64,000 nt of DNA from Flabesymbios commensalis (Eukaryota; Annelida; Polychaeta; Terebellida; Flabelligeridae). The stretch spans positions 80,552,916 through 80,616,915 of the forward strand of contig OZ024903.1 in assembly GCA_964017125.1 (NCBI GenBank), read 5' to 3'. Every line of letters begins with the position of its first letter. Within the stretch, counting starts at the first letter, position 1. The notes below the pieces were generated by a model that was not told the origin of the DNA, did not search any database, and saw only the letters and a program-made list of their open reading frames with translations. Below are positions 1-11,503 of the stretch, in pieces. The translations under genes were made by a program, and so were the position numbers.

Positions 1-120
1 CATTGGTAGCGTAGCTGACTCAGAGCCTGGGGGTACCGTGTTCAAGTCCCGTTGCGGCCGATATATTTCCTAGGTGCACACTAGGTGCAGTGACCCAAAC
101 TGTTCAAATTCATGGGACAG
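1..120 (+). repeat. tRNA-like SINE head (fragment)
   Basis: The first 60 bases contain an A-box-like stretch (TGGTAGCGTAGCTGACTC) and, about 25 bases on, a B-box-like GTTCAAGTCCC. This is the spacing of a tRNA-derived pol III promoter. The sequence around it does not pair as a clean acceptor stem and is followed by unrelated DNA, so it is more likely a SINE head than a functional tRNA gene. The left end is cut by the window. Confidence 0.4.
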
Positions 121-721
121 CGTGGTCAACGTTCTGAAGAGAGGGGCTGCTGTCACAAGATAAATGATATGGAAAAAAAAGACAACACGCCTGTTTTAAT
201 GCACTTATGTGCCGCCAGGATACTGCACTGTGCAGGCCTACATCGACATCGCATCAGATTTTTATTATTACTTGATTCCTGACAGCCAAAGTGTCGTATG
301 AACCACTCATTGGAGTGGCACATACGATTCTATGGATGCCATATTGGTATTGTTTATTGCCGTCAGAAATAACACTGGTATTATAGGAGCGTTAGCAACA
401 GCACATTATTTGAATAATGTAATCAATGAAAGTAAGCAATAATACATGATAAGGATGTTCAGAGCTTTGAATTGATATGTTAACATTGTCATACTAGGTT
501 ATATTGGGTTATTTAATTCACCTTGATGTGGGAATTGTCACAGCAGTTCATATCGCAAGATAAATGAGAATGGAGAGATTTTTTTTCTAAAATGAATCTT
601 AATGATTTCTCATTTCGATGAGCTCTATCATTTTCAACCAAATTGATATCTTTGAAAATAAGACCCATACCATTATATACTATCATGCAAATCACTGTAA
701 AAGTAAAACTACGTATAATGG

Positions 722-840
722 CCGTAGATCCATAACATAGATATTCAAATGCACCAGAAAGAGCTAACAAAGAGATTTGTGATGACTTTAAATTGAAAAA
801 ACCCTTTGGTCTCCATGATTTATATAAAAAAAATTAGCGC
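722..840. mobile_element. MITE fragment, 'CCCTTTGGTCTCC' subfamily
   Basis: The stretch GATCCATAACATAGATATTC ... ACCCTTTGGTCTCC ... TTAGCGCTTCAATGG recurs at 2265-2490 and, inverted, at 21620-21850. Half of another copy, ending in TTAA, lies at about 4500-4638. This copy has lost the central TAGACGTC hairpin seen in the others. Confidence 0.6.
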
Positions 841-852
841 TTCAATGGAAAA

Positions 853-928
853 CCCACTGGGCACACGACGTTGTTGTGACGTCACTGACGTTGATTCAAC
901 GTCGCAACAACGTCGTGTACCCAGTGGG
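853..928. mobile_element. palindromic MITE with CCCACTGGG ends
   Basis: A 76-base near-perfect palindrome: CCCACTGGGCACACGACG at the left is mirrored by CGTCGTGTACCCAGTGGG at the right, with GTCACTGACG in the middle. It has no coding capacity. A related GACGTTGATACAACGTCG core is seen near 20,780. Confidence 0.75.
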
Positions 929-929
929 A

Positions 930-1960
930 AGGGCTAAACATAAAAATGATGTGAACATGTGAAGGCAACGTTAGTGTGTATTGAGGCAGATCTCTTTTTA
1001 TGTTGCTGTTTCACTCATAAATTTGATTGTTTATTACTTTTGAAAGCATGGACTGTTGTCTATTGCTTCATTTCATTCTCTGTAATTTCAACTCGGTGTG
1101 GAGGACATAATCATCCATCAATGACGATAAATCTATGACTAGAGTCAAAAGTAAATAAAAAAACGGCAGAATAAAATCCAGAGACTTGTTGGCATTATAA
1201 TGTCGTGCCTGAAGCTGTCTCGTGAATCAGTTGTTGCCATGACTACCTATCGACATCCAGATGTCACTGGACACAGACTACACAGCCAAAACGAAATATA
1301 ACTCAATTTCAGTTTACTATTGGCCCACCATTTGCGACGCTGGACCAGATATTAAAATAACATTGTCGCCGATGTTCCGCGAATGATTGATACAGATCGT
1401 AGGTATATACTGCCCCCCGTGGGCACATATAGGCATAATATATACGATCTCAAGAAAGATTGGAATAGACATATTTTTGTCATTTGCAGATGGAAATTGC
1501 GTCATAATTCCAGCTTCAAATAAATGAAAAATAAAGGGTATACACCTCATGCACTGTACATTTCCCTCGAACTTGTGAAGCTTGCATTCAACGAGAAAGT
1601 CACCACTTTGTGTTGGTTCAGGACAAACAGGCTTGAAACAATAGTAACTACTCTGTTTTCAAGTAGTTTTTTTTACTTTACTTGACACAGTTGACACCAC
1701 ATTTTTGCCGGTGTAAGACCTACTTATACCATCACGCTGAATAGTGCTGTTTTCAATTCACGTTATTAAATACTCTATAGATAGTTATTGTTATAGATCT
1801 GCTTGAAGGATGTAGTTTTATCAGTGTAACAATGCTTGCATTTGTATATGGCCACATGTTTTATCTTTTCCATTCAACAATTGAAAATAATACTGATTCT
1901 AAGCTATATTCCAAAGAAATTGTATTCAACGGTATATCGCCCAGTGCCATTTTATTCCTC
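930..1960. other. no recognisable feature
   Basis: AT-rich non-coding DNA. Open frames here (for example 1317-1550 minus) lack family resemblance and splice-supported structure. It lies 3' of gelsolin exon d on the gene strand, so it is probably intronic. Confidence 0.5.
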
Positions 1961-2054
1961 ATCACAAATAAGGGGTGATATACATGTGATAAAAATCAAC
2001 TACAATAGCAATCAACCCCACGAAGAAATAAGAATAAATGAGTGGGACTTTATG

Positions 2055-2230
2055 TAACCTTTGTGCACATGCATCTGGGTCATGCGAGCCCCATCCCCCC
2101 CCCCAACCTCCCCCCCCCCCCCCGAGGATGGTGTAATGAATTCGGGCCCTCATATAGCTGTCTGAGGCCGAGCACGCTCCTCAGCTCCGGCGTGACACAC
2201 ATAAGGCGTAACCCCTACAGAAGGGCTCGC
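2055..2230 (-). repeat. diverged copy of the dimeric tRNA-SINE
   Basis: Shares TTTGTGCACAT, GAGGATGGTG, GGGCCCT and GTCTGAGGCCGAGCACGCT, in the same order, with the intact SINEs at 8866-9176 and 52,727-53,040. It is interrupted by a C-rich run (2093-2123) and is clearly older than those two. The SINE transcript direction is minus. Confidence 0.65.
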
Positions 2231-2264
2231 TGAAGGTGGAACAATTAAATAAAGTCTCAAGAAG

Positions 2265-2490
2265 CTTTTTTGCGGGGTTCGACTTTAGACGTCAGAGTCA
2301 GATTCTGACCGTAAGTCGATCCCCACACTACACTGTAAGTGTAAAAATATTTTTAAGGACCGTAGACCCATAACATAGGTATTCAAATGAAATGCAAATA
2401 GCTAATAAAGACATTTATGATGATTTCAAATTTAAATAACCCTTTGGTCTCCAAGGTTTATACAAAAATATATCAGCGCTGTAAGGGTTA
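2265..2490. mobile_element. foldback MITE, TAGACGTC hairpin subfamily
   Basis: An inverted pair around TTTAGACGTC/GTAAGTCGATCCCC at 2275-2325 is followed by the shared CATAACATAGGTATTC and CCCTTTGGTCTCC blocks, ending in CGCTGTAAGGGTTA next to the splice donor of gelsolin exon d. The end sequence CCCTTACAGCG matches the family B style of terminus. Confidence 0.65.
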
Positions 2491-2499
2491 GATACTTAC

Positions 2500-5400
2500 T
2501 TGACTCCTGCGTCCTTGGCGAAGTAGCTGAGGAACCTGTTAGACTCACTGCCCTGTACCTCCCGATGCTGTATGGGGGCTCCTCCCATGTAGTCATCTAA
2601 CTCTACTGTCTTAATGGCCGCCGCTCCCAGCTCATCCTGTACAGGTGGGGTGTGTGGGCAATTAGTAAAAAAGTCATCGCTATAGAATTTAACAACTGGG
2701 CTATATAGGCCTACTACCTTAACCCTTAGCACACTGATGTCGACTACAGTAGACATTCTGTCCTTCTATAAGCACCTGTATACCCAGTTTTTAAAAGTAA
2801 AATATGCTTCCACTCTTGAAAAACTGATATATGTTGGGACATAAATTTTGCAAATCAGACACATTTTCAGTCACTTGAAGTTGTGTATCGCGGTAGCGAG
2901 ACACAACTTCAAGTGACTGAAAATTTAAATTAAATATCTCAGTGCTCTAAGGGTTAACCCTTATCATGCTGATCACGACTATTGTCGTTTTTAACCTATT
3001 TTAATTGTCGATCAAATAAATCACTGATATTGGGAATGAAATGTGTGTTCAACATCAGCATGATCAGTATTTGCAAAAGTTAGATGTCAAAAAGCAAATA
3101 TGGGTGATTTTCACTCATTTGAAGTTGTGGATCGCGGTAGCCAGACACAGCTTCAAATGGGTGAAAATTTAATTTCAGCCATTTTATTTGTTGCTCAAGC
3201 AATATAATTTAAAGGTGAAATGAGCATTACATTTGCTAGACTGCCATATGTTTTGAATCAAATTAAACTATTTTTATCTACTTTATGTTGCTGATCGCGA
3301 TAGCGAGACACAACTACAAGTGGATAAAAATAATCCTATAACTCTAAGGATTAATGTTCTGAGCTCATCCTGTACAGCAAACGATCATACTTTTTCAAAA
3401 TTTACACTCATTTAAGTTTATGTCTGGGCTAAAGTGAGAAAAAACACTTAATTACGCACATATATATGTATCCCTAGCAGGTAAAGCGTTGATGTGGTCA
3501 ATGACCTATATAGCCCTCCCTGCACTGAGAAAGTTAATTAAGAGTGAAGCTGTTAACTTACCTGTGACGTCTCAGCGCCGAGCCAGAAATGTATGTGCAT
3601 ATCTAATGCTCCCCGTGCCTCCTTGGCCTGTAACACATGTAACCGGGCTAATGAGACGAGTACAATTAACGTACACAAATTAACACTTAACCCCCAGGGC
3701 ACCGAATTACTAAATTCAAATTTTCAGTCACTTGATGTTGAGGATCGCTGCCGCGATCCACAAAATCAAGCGACTGAAAATTACTTGGATTTTTAAAATT
3801 TAAGTCACCACGTATATATTTAAGACATATTTTATTTTAAAAATATGTAGTGCAAGTTTTAATAAAATACACTCACAGATACATCGACATCAGTGCTCTG
3901 TGGGTTAAGCACATATTTATCTTCAATGTGAGGTACCGCAATTCTCGCTACACGGTGAATAAAACATTACCCAATTTGGGTCAAATATAGGACGGGCGCC
4001 ATTAATTTTAGTCACATTACCTCGCGACGTTTTAAACCGAGATTAAACTGCTTATTATTGATAGAAGTATCGATCAAATTGATCAAGTGTGCAGACACAG
4101 ATCCCAAGTAAAATTTATAAATTATAGCAGGTTTGTTTTTAAACGTAGAGTGTCATTGGTCATTGTATCAGGAATGCCTGCTTCAAAATAATAAAAGCAC
4201 CAAGTAATACAGTAATTCAGTTCTATCAGCCCTAGCTTGTGTACAAACCGAGTAGATGATATAGGAGTCGCCCGTGTAGAAGCTGCCATGGTGAGCTTTA
4301 GACAGAGGTACAGGCTTGAGATTCTGAAAAAGAAAATACAAAAAATAAATGTATAACAAAAAATGTATAGTTTTTAATCACATGAGCACATAATCTGATA
4401 ATCATTAGAAGAGTCTGTTTGTATTTGTCATTCAATTAAAGCTGGAATTGCAATTTCTAGCTACCATTGAGCAGCAATCTTAATCTATTTTATCAATTTC
4501 AATAATGTGTTAGTTAGCTCTTTCCGCTATATTTGAATACCTATGTTATGGGTCTATGCCATTACAAATATTTTAATTCTTACAGTGTGGGGATCGACTT
4601 TAGACGTCTAAAATCGATCCCCGCGCTGTAAGGGTTAAACCTAAAACGTTACGATTCCCAGTATCACAAGGGTTAATGAGCTTGTGTATTTGTTGCCTTC
4701 GCATATTATACCATTATTAGATTTTATATCTGATCTTTGCATTAATCGTGTTAACAAAATTTCTATTGATTTAACCACCCTTTATACCTTAATGGTCCGC
4801 ATCGTGTCTCCTTATGAAAAAGTCGTCACGATGTATCCTGCCCTGGAGTTAAAACAACAATTCGATGCTGGGTCGAGCTTGTGAACATTTTAACCTTTTG
4901 TCTGCCAATCAGGACAATAGTCATTTTATAATGCATTTATTAGCCGATTAATTCACTGTTGATGGGGATGAAATGACTGTTTAACTGTTTAAACATTGAT
5001 TAAACATTGTTTTAAAATTTATAAATATTTGGTCTAAAATTAAAGAAATATGAGTAGTTTTCAACCACTTGAGGTTGTGCATCGAGGTAACGAGACACAA
5101 CCGTGAGTGGTTGAAAATTTAAATAAATTTGTTTGCAGGATAAGGGTTAACCCTTTGAAGTCTGACTTTACATTGAAATCTTCATCCACTACAAAACGAG
5201 AACTGTTGTCGCAGTTATCGACTTGTAGTAGAAGAAGATGGCTTGGATAGGTGGCACATTGAAGAAAATGACCATTATAATTGTTAAAACAGTTTCATTA
5301 ACATTTTTTCTAAACCCTGATGTGTAGAAAAAGTGATTCAGTTTCCATGAATACAAGTTGACACTTTGAGGCATCATGTGTGTTCAACCCTGAAGTGTCA

Positions 5401-6854
5401 CCGATCCCAAGTGCATCTGATGTAAAAGCATTCATCTGTTGTTACTTATCTGTTAAGGGTATATTAGGTTATATTATCTATCCAGGCCATTCACACCATC
5501 AGAATGTTTTATATATAGCTTCTCATGCTCCGCCTACACAAAGTTGCAGCCGAGCATCCATATTTAGATCTATTTCGAGATATCCAAAAGATAATTAGGT
5601 GGATGTATTGATGCAAAAGATAAGAATGTGATGGCGCCTATCTTGGACTTTGCGATTTTATTGACAAAGTTCTGTTCCGATTAAAATTGTAAACTTTTGT
5701 GTTACTACAACGATTTGAGTGAAAATACTTTGGTTCTCTTTGGAGTAGAATGGTGGTTATTTTGAATCATACAATTTTAGCGACACAACTAGGAATAAGG
5801 AATAAATAGGAATAAGAGTATGAAATAAAGGTATGGAATTTATAGAAAACAACATAATTTTCATGTTTATGGGACTATTTTTGCAAAATATAAATATCTT
5901 GCTACATTTGGCATTATAATGGTGGTCGACGTGGGTTTGAGTATTTTTTTTATAATTATGTGGGGAAAAGACATTATGCACACGATTTTTTAAATATTCT
6001 CGATTTATATGGTGGCATGTTGGATCTTGCTATGTGTGACCACTAGGAGAAAAAAGTCCCGGTAGATGGCAAGACATAGTAGACATGATGTTGTACTAAA
6101 TTTGATGAGTTCAGCACAAAATGCACAATCCTACTAAAATTGTATACAATTTTGCCCCACTAAATATACCATATACAATATAACATTATTTTATTTCGAA
6201 AAATAATGGTTATCTTGAATCTTACTGCCCCAATAATAAATCATAATTTATCAATTGAAAATGTTTAGAAATAATTCGGATACATAAATTTAAAACACTA
6301 GCAAGATCGTTCTCCATAAATGAGAAACCGGTAGCCATCTTCGTTGATGAAATATACCTTATGTTACATAAAAAACACAGAAGGTAAATTATGGACCTAA
6401 AATCACTTGAAGAAAAAACGTGGTTACTAGTTTTTACTAACAAAATTTATGTACCCAGCACTAGACTAATTGCACCTTCCACTGTACGAACGCAACTGTT
6501 TTTAATTCGTCAAGCGCTTCAATCACGACTTGTTTTCAATACTTTGTTATGTTTTGTGAGATAATTTTTTGTTTTATCAGCTAGAATTGTAAATTAATCA
6601 GACAAATATGATTAATTGTCAACCATGTGAAGTTGTGGATCGCGATAGCGAGGTAAACTCCAAATATTCAATGAAAGAGCCGGTAGGCCCTAAAGGGTTA
6701 ACGAATTAAATTGCGTGAAAACTACAGATAGATAATTTTTGTAATTGTTGTTTAGGCTTTGATAACTGACCTCTATTCTCCAGATGGTGAAGCATGCTTT
6801 GTTTTTAGGTAGCACCCCGAAGGCCGGGTCTACTGGTGTCTGTTTCTCTCCCAT
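2500..6854 (-). CDS. gelsolin/villin/CapG-family actin-binding protein, 5' four coding exons (partial gene)
   Basis: Four minus-strand exons with consensus splice sites and consistent phase encode about 120 residues of gelsolin domain 1. Exon a is 6771-6871 with ATG at 6852-6854 ([13 protein letters not shown]... to FTIWRIE), acceptor AATCAACAG, donor GTCAGT. Exon b is 4249-4323 ([13 protein letters not shown]..., TGDSYIIYS), acceptor TTTTTCAG, donor GTTTGT. Exon c is 3562-3627 ([19 protein letters not shown] to TSQ), donor GTAAGT. Exon d is 2500-2636 ([19 protein letters not shown]... PIQHREVQ... [14 protein letters not shown]), acceptor TGTACAG, donor GTAAGT. Introns are phase 0 until exon d, which ends after two bases of a codon. 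Family landmarks are all present: WRIEN, GDSYI (calcium-binding Asp of domain 1), [15 protein letters not shown] (calcium-binding Glu) and PIQHREVQ. Members of the family sever or cap actin filaments under calcium and phosphoinositide control. The LKPVP...GDSYI stretch recalls CapG, but the full domain count lies off the left edge, so CapG, severin, gelsolin and villin cannot be separated. I found no next exon between 1 and 2490. The acceptor at 6871 implies a non-coding upstream exon, which I could not place. Introns contain several TTAA-flanked MITEs. Confidence 0.93.
2719..2957. mobile_element. family B TTAA-flanked hairpin MITE (intronic)
   Basis: Starts TTAACCCTTAGCACACTGATG and ends CAGTGCTCTAAGGGTTAA, so both TTAA target copies are present. 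The centre is a hairpin (CACTTGAAGTTGTG ... ACACAACTTCAAGTG) whose loop contains GCGGTAGC. It lies in the gelsolin intron between exons c and d. Confidence 0.85.
2954..3354. mobile_element. family B MITE pair sharing a TTAA with its neighbour
   Basis: Starts at the same TTAA that closes the previous element (TTAACCCTTATCATGCTGAT) and ends CTCTAAGGATTAA. It holds two hairpin centres, at about 3115-3180 (loop GCGGTAGC) and 3280-3330 (loop GCGATAGC). This suggests two elements inserted side by side or one nested in another. Confidence 0.75.
3687..3908. mobile_element. family B MITE (intronic)
   Basis: TTAACCCCCAGGGCACCGAA at the left, CAGTGCTCTGTGGGTTAA at the right. The central hairpin TTTTCAGTCACTTGATGTTG is mirrored by AAATCAAGCGACTGAAAA, with loop GCTGCCGC, the reverse complement form of GCG-NN-AGC. 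It lies in the gelsolin intron between exons b and c. Confidence 0.8.
4500..4638. mobile_element. half of a TAGACGTC-hairpin MITE
   Basis: Contains CCTATGTTATGGGTCTATGC and a hairpin GGGGATCGACTTTAGACGTC / TAAAATCGATCCCC, ending in GCGCTGTAAGGGTTAA. It matches the 2265-2490 element in inverted orientation, with the far half missing. Confidence 0.6.
4890..5150. mobile_element. family B MITE
   Basis: TTAACCTTTTGTCTGCCAAT at the left and TTTGCAGGATAAGGGTTAA at the right. The hairpin ACCACTTGAGGTTGTG / CACAACCGTGAGTGGT sits near 5060-5120. The loop has drifted to GAGGTAAC. Confidence 0.75.
5147..5395. mobile_element. family B MITE, 'CATCTTCATCCACTAC' hairpin subfamily
   Basis: Shares its left TTAA with the preceding element (TTAACCCTTTGAAGTCTGAC). 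The hairpin ATCTTCATCCACTACAA / CTTGTAGTAGAAGAAGAT is at 5177-5240. Better-preserved copies lie at 43,741-43,993 and 49,056-49,310. The right end near 5395 is eroded. Confidence 0.65.
6510..6701. mobile_element. family B MITE, degraded
   Basis: The right end GGCCCTAAAGGGTTAA and a single hairpin arm (GTGAAGTTGTGGATCGCG followed by ATAGCGAG) are recognisable. The left part is eroded. It lies in the gelsolin intron between exons a and b. Confidence 0.5.
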
Positions 6855-7819
6855 AATGCGATGTTTTCTGCCTGTTGATTAAAAAAATGAGACAAATGTC
6901 AGCAATCAGCATTATCGTCATGAGATTGGTCCAAAAATAATATTAACTAACATAGGCCAGCTGTCTCGTGGCATGTTGTACATGTTGCGGTTTATGCAGA
7001 GACTCACAGATCAGAATTGTAACCTCAAACGACAACGTGCTCATAAAAGATGACCTGATCAGATTTAAAACAATTCACGCTCTACTTGTAATATTCCAAG
7101 CTATTAACGTCAAATGTAGCAAGCAATGGCAATGCAGATATAAGCACCGTGCAGTGCAGTCTAGTCTCCTGATAATGTCAGCTGTAGTTATAATTAAAAA
7201 TATATAGGCGGTCGGTCATCAGAATAGTTAAATGTTTTAATTTAAATTTATAATTATATAAATCTGAAGCAACTGATAAGCATCAAAGTACATGTAGTAT
7301 TTGTTATTTGTTTAGTATTGTTTGTTGATGGAGAGAATGAATAATGTAGCTCCATTTGTATTTGCTGAAGAATATGTTTACCGAGGGGGGTTTAGAAAAT
7401 CAGTGTATTATCATACACCTTCAGAAGAAATTAGAAGAAATAAATGGGTTTTAGACTTTTAGGATATTAAAAAATATATATATTTCATGGGAGTTTTTGC
7501 TACTGTTTATTTCACATACACTACAATAGGCTCTACAAATACGACCAGATAACAGCGCCCAGACAATCTGAATTTCAATTTAAATTCGAGGCAAAATATC
7601 GTATCCGTGGCTTTGTAAAGTGAAAGATACGACCTTTACTCCACGTGTGGCTATGTCATCCTAATAGTATATCTCTTAAAATAATATATATTAGTCACCA
7701 GTTTTGTCTACAATAGTTTCAATTGTAGACAGAACTGTTCACTTTTCAATGAGCAGTTATTGATGGTCGCCTTTGCGTGGCAGACTTTATATATAGTAAC
7801 CTACAGCCTGTCTCACCAT

Positions 7820-8172
7820 ATTGTGGCAGTAGTTTTTTTTAATTTGCCCGGTCAAAGTTTAAATTTTTTTAACAAAATTTTTCTCGGATCAGCTCAACAT
7901 CCCTGAAACTTTGGTGGAATTGTGTTGTGTATTATCGAAGCTAGACCATTTGGCATATAACAAAATTTAAAAATGACAGCTCTCATTTCACCATTACATT
8001 GAAATAAGAATTATATCACATGGCAAATGGTCTAACTTACCAAATACACAACAGAATTCAACCAAATTTTCAGCGATATTTGGGAAGGATGAAAATATGA
8101 TGCAAGAAAAAATTAAAACCAAAATTGTGAATATCGACTAAGGAAATTGTCAAAAGGCTACTCCCAGAATCT
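7820..8172. mobile_element. degraded foldback element (~350 bp)
   Basis: The left arm reads GGCAGTAG...CTGAAACTTTGGTGGAATTG...AGACCATTTGGCATAT. The right arm, read on the other strand, gives GGAGTAGCC...CTGAAAATTTGGTTGAATTC...AGACCATTTGCCATGT. Arms are over 100 bases long with many mismatches, so the insertion is old. No ORF. Confidence 0.6.
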
Positions 8173-8399
8173 GGTTAAGCAGACTTTTTGTCAGTAGTAG
8201 TTTAATTATACTGATCTGCCTATTATTTAGAAAACTAAACAAATCATATAACATGAAAACTAAGTTTAGTACTGTAGAAAACATTCACAATGGTATTCCA
8301 ATATTAACACAGTCACTCAACCCAACTTGGGGTTTGTAAGTCAGCTTGAAGTCGCACATTTTTATAATATATTCTGTGAAACTCATTGACCTTGACCTC

Positions 8400-8559
8400 C
8401 TTTGTTTTCACCGAGCTGGCTAATACAATGAAGTATAGGGGCGGGGGTCTTATTTAACCTTGTTTTCACCGAGTGACGTCACTGCGTTTCACAGAATGAA
8501 GTATGGGGGGAGGGGGTGTTATATAACCTTGTTTTCCCCGAGTGACGTTTCACAGAATA
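8400..8559. repeat. short tandem duplication, ~65-bp unit
   Basis: TTGTTTTCACCGAG followed by AATGAAGTATGGGG and a G-rich run appears twice in tandem, with the start of a third unit (TTGTTTTCCCCGAGTGACGT). Unit two has an extra TGACGTCACTGCGTTTCACA segment. Confidence 0.7.
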
Positions 8560-8865
8560 CAAGAATAATGAGAAGGGCATGAACACACAGTTCTGGCATA
8601 AACATTAGGCAGAATTATTGTATCGATATATGTATTGTCGGATATATTATGTGGCGTACCACGGCATTATTCGGTGCACCGTGATCTATTTTTCTATGCA
8701 GGTACAAAAATATACACACCGGTGATCAAAATCATCATCCGTCGTCTAGCGCTATTCATAAGAATATATCAAATGAATATTTAGAAATTTTAAAACCCTT
8801 TTGTATGTAGCGAAAACATTGATTGGTGCAATTTATTGGGTGATATTGGCTTTGCATCTACGGTA

Positions 8866-9176
8866 AATGAAATGAATCGGGCTTTAGGCCACCTTTGTGC
8901 ACATATAGGCTAAACTGGGCCAGGAGAACCTCCTGAGGATGGTGAGATGATTGAGATGACACTGTCCTCCAGACACAGAATTCGAAATTCGAGCCCTGGC
9001 GGTCTGAGGCCGAGCACGCTACCTCTCGGTCACGGAGGCTCCCCACAATACTGACTTTCACACGTGGATGGGGAAGAAACATTTTTGTTTCTTTGAAACC
9101 GCCGAGACCGGGAACCGAACCCCGAACTCTGGCGTGAAAGGCAGCGGTGCTAACCACTACCCTAGGGCCCCCGCCC
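8866..9176 (-). mobile_element. dimeric tRNA-derived SINE, intact insertion
   Basis: Flanked by a perfect 12-base target duplication GCATCTACGGTA at 8854-8865 and 9177-9188. Read on the minus strand there are two tRNA-like heads in series. The first has GGTAGTGGTTAGCACCG (A-box-like) and GGGGTTCGGTTCCCG (B-box-like). The second has CCGAGAGGTAGCGTGCTCGG and GGCTCGAATTTCG. A unique body follows, ending in CCGATTCATTTCATT. Length is 311 bp. A near-identical copy lies at 52,727-53,040. The 99-codon open frame across it is not a protein gene. Confidence 0.92.
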
Positions 9177-10315
9177 GCATCTACGGTAGCTTTGCCCTAA
9201 ACCTGTAAACCGGCACTCCCAAAACCGTAGCAACACACCCTAGAGTTTACCACCACGACCTGTCAAAACTCTCCTGCTCATAATAAAGGGGTTGTTACAC
9301 ACCCTGTTACACATCCTGAATTTTTCTAATTGTATCAATAAATATACATTTGGAAGCTTGTACTGCACATTGTTGAACAAGCAAATAAATAAGACTAAGT
9401 TATGAATTATTAACTGTTACATTGTTAGCATAACTGCCGACCATCTACGATTCAAGTACGACATGGGTGCATGTCATACATGGAATGACTGGGTAGAGTA
9501 AGTAGGTGAACAAAAAACCTGCTAATTGCGGCATATAATTAGGTATGTTTATATATTACAGCACGCCACAATATCACGTACGATAACGATCCATTAACCT
9601 TTGTCTCGCCTAGGCCCTTATGAATGATAGATGAGCAAATAATCACGTTAAAATTGATCAAATAGTATGCATTCAACTAGAAGAGGCAGTTTTATCGAGA
9701 ATAAAACAACATGGATTCTGCAACAAAAAATAAGATCTAACAATGGGTAATTGTGTGCGAAAGGAAAGCCCTGGATTACTTTTAGTCCAAGTCTGTGGTT
9801 TGAAAAAAAGAGAAACGTCCATTAGATTCTGACGTGTAAAGACGGTCCCCACGCTGAAAGGGTTTTTAATCAATGGTCCAAAACTATATATTGCTATTAT
9901 TTCGAGCATAATGTCGCACCATAAACATTATACGAAGGCACAAAAATCGACTGCAATATTGCGAACATAATTATTATCATCTTGCCATCTTGCAATTAAC
10001 GACTTTGAAATATAAATATCAACGCATGCATGAAAATATTCCCTGTGTCATATTAATAGAGATTCATAAATATATATAGTTAAACACTATTTTTTATCGT
10101 ATAACTCACTTGATTGCGTATGGGATAAGTTGGTCAGCTAGCTGCCCACTGGTCACTCATTACATAGAGAGATGCATGTGGTCTCAAGTGGTCATCTACT
10201 CTGACATATACACACATATGTTTTACACAGCGTGCTGACTGCTGTCCGACAGTCAAACGTTTTGGCTTTCACTCTGACACCACTTTGGTCATCTGTACGT
10301 TACCATGCTGCCCTA

Positions 10316-10415
10316 TCAAAGCGATACTTTGATCTAACGTTGGCTCAATGTCGGGCTAACATCTGTGATGTTCGCCATACAGTAATCAAACGTTAGATGA
10401 AACAATTCGGGTCAA
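10316..10415. mobile_element. family A palindromic MITE, diverged
   Basis: TCTAACGTTGGCTCAATGTC ... CATCTGTGATGTTCG ... AATCAAACGTTAGATG shows the family A order (AACGTTGG arm, CTGTGATG centre, mirrored arm) with several mismatches. Confidence 0.5.
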
Positions 10416-10487
10416 CTACCTATCCCATCATAACAAACTGTCACCGCTGTACCTGGATGTGACACCCTTGTATTTATAAAGCACCCT

Positions 10488-10562
10488 GTACCGTTCTGCT
10501 ATACAACGGCAAATAGCAGTTCTTTTCAAGTAACAGTTACTGCTGTTTGCCTTGACAGCGAT
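10488..10562. mobile_element. family C palindromic MITE
   Basis: GGCAAATAGCAGTTCTTTTC pairs with AACAGTTACTGCTGTTTGCC. About 75 bases, same plan as 42,684-42,770. Confidence 0.6.
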
Positions 10563-10744
10563 GCGAGATAATTTTAATATAAAGAAAGGTTTAGTATACT
10601 AGTAGATAAATAGGCCTACAGAGTGATTATGGAAATATTTCAAATAAAAATGATAGGCCTATATATTAGAAAATCATGTGTACATGTATATATGTAGCAT
10701 TTGTTGAATACATAGTAATTATCAAATTAAGTACATGTATACTT

Positions 10745-10845
10745 GCGGGAACGAGTCGTTCAACCAATGTTGGCTTAATGCTGGTCAATTGTCTGTGATG
10801 CGGCGCTGACCAAACATTGGGTCAATGCCTCGTTTATCTAGGTGA
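10745..10845. mobile_element. family A palindromic MITE
   Basis: GTTCAACCAATGTTGGCTTA, a CTGTGATGCGGCGC centre, then ACCAAACATTGGGTCAATGC. Ends are eroded but the arms are clear. Confidence 0.65.
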
Positions 10846-11286
10846 ATGATATTAAATTGATACCACAAGAAATGACGGTTCTTAGCACGGGAAATTGGGA
10901 TATGTCTATGCGGTGACAATCACTGCCATGGTTTTACTTCTAGTGGAAAACCAATGATCATGCTGACCCTATCAAATACAGCAGTGGTTCTTGTTGCCCC
11001 AATAAGTGGAATGATTATTTTCTTGTCTGTAGTTTTTTGATAATTATAAGGTATATTGTGTGAGAAAATAGTCCTGATAGGTAAATTGAAGCGAATCCAA
11101 TTCATCACATACAACCGCATAACACGATCATGGCATTATGGAAGGTTTTTTCGTATGCTGATATAAATTGGCAAAACATAATATAAATACAAGGAACGTA
11201 GTAGTATTTTGCTCAGTAAAGAGGGTCACTGGGACGTAAAATTACAGTCAGACAACACACTACAACACACTAAAAATCCATAGATT

Positions 11287-11503
11287 TAATAAACCCTTTG
11301 AGATCTTATATAATTTCACACACTCCAAGTTGTGTCTCATCACAGCGAGCCACAAATTCAAGTGGGTAGAAACGCTTCTATTATTTAAGACATGTATACA
11401 CTTTGCTAATTAATAAAATATTTCACCTCCGAAATATGTTATTTCATGTGTCAATAAAAGGAAGTAAAATGATTATAGTGGTGATTGGCGGTCAAAGGGT
11501 TAA
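11287..11503. mobile_element. family B MITE
   Basis: AACCCTTTGAGATC at the left, GGCGGTCAAAGGGTTAA at the right. Hairpin CACTCCAAGTTGTGTCTC / GAGCCACAAATTCAAGTGGG near 11,320-11,370. Left TTAA lost. Confidence 0.65.

Noticed and set aside
1317-1550. Next exon of the gelsolin-family gene
   Set aside because: None of the domain-1/2 boundary motifs expected after exon d (such as a GGVASGF-like stretch) can be read here.
8858-9157. 99-codon ORF, repeated at 52,725-53,021
   Set aside because: Lies inside two copies of a tRNA-derived SINE; the frame is shared because the SINE is shared.
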